Part shown: in pieces, positions 62,677 to 64,000 of the stretch
Layout: every line of letters begins with the position of its first letter
Numbering within the stretch: the stretch's first letter is position 1
Assembly: GCA_026315105.1 (NCBI GenBank)
Contig: CM048746.1
Coordinates: forward strand, 643,128,898 to 643,192,897
Length of the DNA stretch: 64,000 bases
Direction of reading: 5' to 3'
Source: Locusta migratoria
Taxonomy: Eukaryota > Arthropoda > Insecta > Orthoptera > Acrididae
The notes under the pieces: model-generated
What the model was told of the DNA's origin: nothing
Database searches by the model: none
What the model saw: the letters and a program-made list of their open reading frames with translations, nothing else
Position numbers and translations under genes: made by a program

Positions 62677-64000
62677 ATATAATCTGGATGTCAGAAAGAA
62701 GACCATGCGGTACTCGCCACCAACGCGACGATTCTACGAAAAGTTGTCCGTCTCTTGTCAGTATGGAACGAAAGGAGAATTCAATGTCGCAGAACTATTG
62801 CCATATGCCTGAAAATTCTAATCATTTTAAGCAACGTCAACAGAATTATGACACAAACCTCCTGTTTGGAATAACGACAGGAATAATTTAATGATTTCAC
62901 TTTTCCTTATATATCTTGAATATAAATTACTCTACTTCTTGGTATGATAAAACAAATAGAAAATTTATATAAGTTTACACTCATACTTTATTTCCGTTTT
63001 TTTCTAACAGTATTCTTATCTGTTTGTTTCAGAAACCTTGGCGGTACGGCAGTTAATTGGAGGTAAGAAGAAAACCACTATCAGATACATCTTAAAAACG
63101 CATAATATTCTGTCAGTACACATATGCATCTGGATATCTATACGAATGTTTTTGCATAGTTTCCTAACTGAAAGTAATGTATGTTATGTTACAGGTATTA
63201 CGGTTACAGTGTGTAGGATCCTAAGGCAGTAAGCTGCTATGTCCGAAGTATTACAGTTGTTGTTTGTGAATTTACTGATTTGTAATGGCGTAGAACGTAC
63301 GTGAAAATGTGTTGTCCAGCTCTGACTTATGTCATAGTGTTCTCTTTACAAATCAATATGTCTTTTGCAGCATGTAATTTATTTTCAGGGCGAGGCTTAA
63401 CGAGGAAAGTTCGACTTGAGGAGATTATCTCTCTTTATTTTTCAGAGCTTTTAAACTTGTACCGTTGTTTGCTGTTTTGTATTATACATCTCTTATGTGT
63501 ACTACAAGTTGGCCGTCATTTTAATTTCGAAACTCGGACCATGTAGTTGTTAACACTGAACAGCACATGAGATAATACAACTGCTGTTGTTATTACCACC
63601 CGAATTTTTAACATACGTTGGAATTCTGCATCAGAGAGTCTTCCGTAGCTCGACACTTCATGAACGTGGGCAGTTGCGTGCAATAAGAGTCACCAAAAGA
63701 TAACTTCACAAATTCAGGTAATATCAGTAGAAAATGTAGAATGGGTTAACTACTGAATAAGACGGTGTATTTATTAGTTTAGGGGTTTGGAATAAAAACA
63801 ATTTTATATGCAGTGGGTGTGCAGAACTGGGCGATCTCTCACCACGTGTGACTTCAAGTTTTTGAAGGCTATATTTACAGAATTTTACCCAGTATGTTAT
63901 TCAACTGGAAATAATGAGACGGTAATGAATGTTACTAATATAATTACCCAATGGCAACATTCCAAATAAACTAAAGTCCAGGAAATGGATCTTACAGAAG
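62677..64000. other. Unannotated stretch to the end of the window
   Basis: AT-rich sequence with short frames only. It contains the polypyrimidine-AG word TTTGTTTCAG at 63025-63034 and GTAAGAAG at 63063, but there is no exon chain or domain. No repeat of the families above was recognised. Confidence 0.4.

Noticed and set aside
62113..62812. Long frames with poly-Phe or poly-Lys
   Set aside because: They cross the 56-A run in the loop of a fold-back MITE and mirror each other through the inverted arms.
63034..63063. Possible 30-base micro-exon (preceded by TTTGTTTCAG, followed by GTAAGAAG)
   Set aside because: Splice-like words of this quality are common by chance, and no neighbouring exon or domain supports a gene.
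1..64000. LTR retrotransposon or endogenous virus
   Set aside because: No long terminal repeats, protease, integrase or envelope motifs were seen. All RT motifs found belong to non-LTR elements, and the Penelope copies retain only the endonuclease.

Overview
This 64-kb window looks like intergenic DNA from a very large, repeat-rich arthropod genome. I infer an orthopteran, probably a grasshopper or locust. The reasons are the tRNA-derived SINE families (at least five), the CR1/L2-group and RTE LINEs, Penelope-like elements with a GIY-YIG endonuclease, mariner/Tc1, hAT, piggyBac and Helitron-type elements, long simple repeats and the absence of any recognisable host exon chain. The species assignment is inference. 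I found no intact host gene, rRNA, functional tRNA gene, CRISPR array or LTR-retrovirus-like element. Nearly every long reading frame is a broken transposon gene or a by-product of a repeat.

Layout. 1-2470: SINEs and a 5'-truncated LINE. 2570-6200: a G+C-rich island, a composite repeat ('F' element), RTE and Tc1 fragments and a second G+C-rich island. 6200-10920: a MITE with CRE-like ends, a mariner copy, an RT fragment joined to an RNase H-type LINE end, and a Penelope-like fragment. 11000-16700: G+C-rich islands, LINE fragments, a hAT-type MITE with a 26-bp minisatellite, SINEs and a MADF-domain pseudogene. 16785-20340: a piggyBac-type MITE and an old mariner. 20434-22848: a ~1.1-kb tandem duplication joined through a chimeric SINE. 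23659-26800: hAT-like and Tc1 remnants, then an F element carrying an inverted SINE pair. 27000-30030: a LINE, with a Penelope insertion inside it, with a TIR element inside that. 30030-36700: G+C-rich islands, a broken transposon-type gene split by a LINE, F elements with 1-3 copies of a ~335-bp unit, and a dimeric SINE. 36670-46100: LINEs, and a near-full-length RTE inserted into an antisense RTE. 46440-54170: SINEs, LINE, mariner, hAT MITE and a complete Helitron. 55300-56900: a mosaic of four modules in both orientations. 57440-64000: nested SINEs, LINE, Helitron end, an unclassified repeat and a large fold-back MITE.

The history can be read from target-site duplications (TSDs), which set the order of insertion in many places: SINE into LINE, SINE into SINE, Penelope into LINE, TIR element into Penelope, RTE into RTE. 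The points most worth a second look are the SINE-mediated unequal crossover, the modular palindromic mosaic, the triple nest with an unrecognised intact 128-codon frame, the MITE carrying CRE palindromes in its ends, and the recurring G+C-rich islands with GGATTA/TAAT motifs. Element boundaries and TSDs were read by eye. Family names rest on motif recognition, without database searches.
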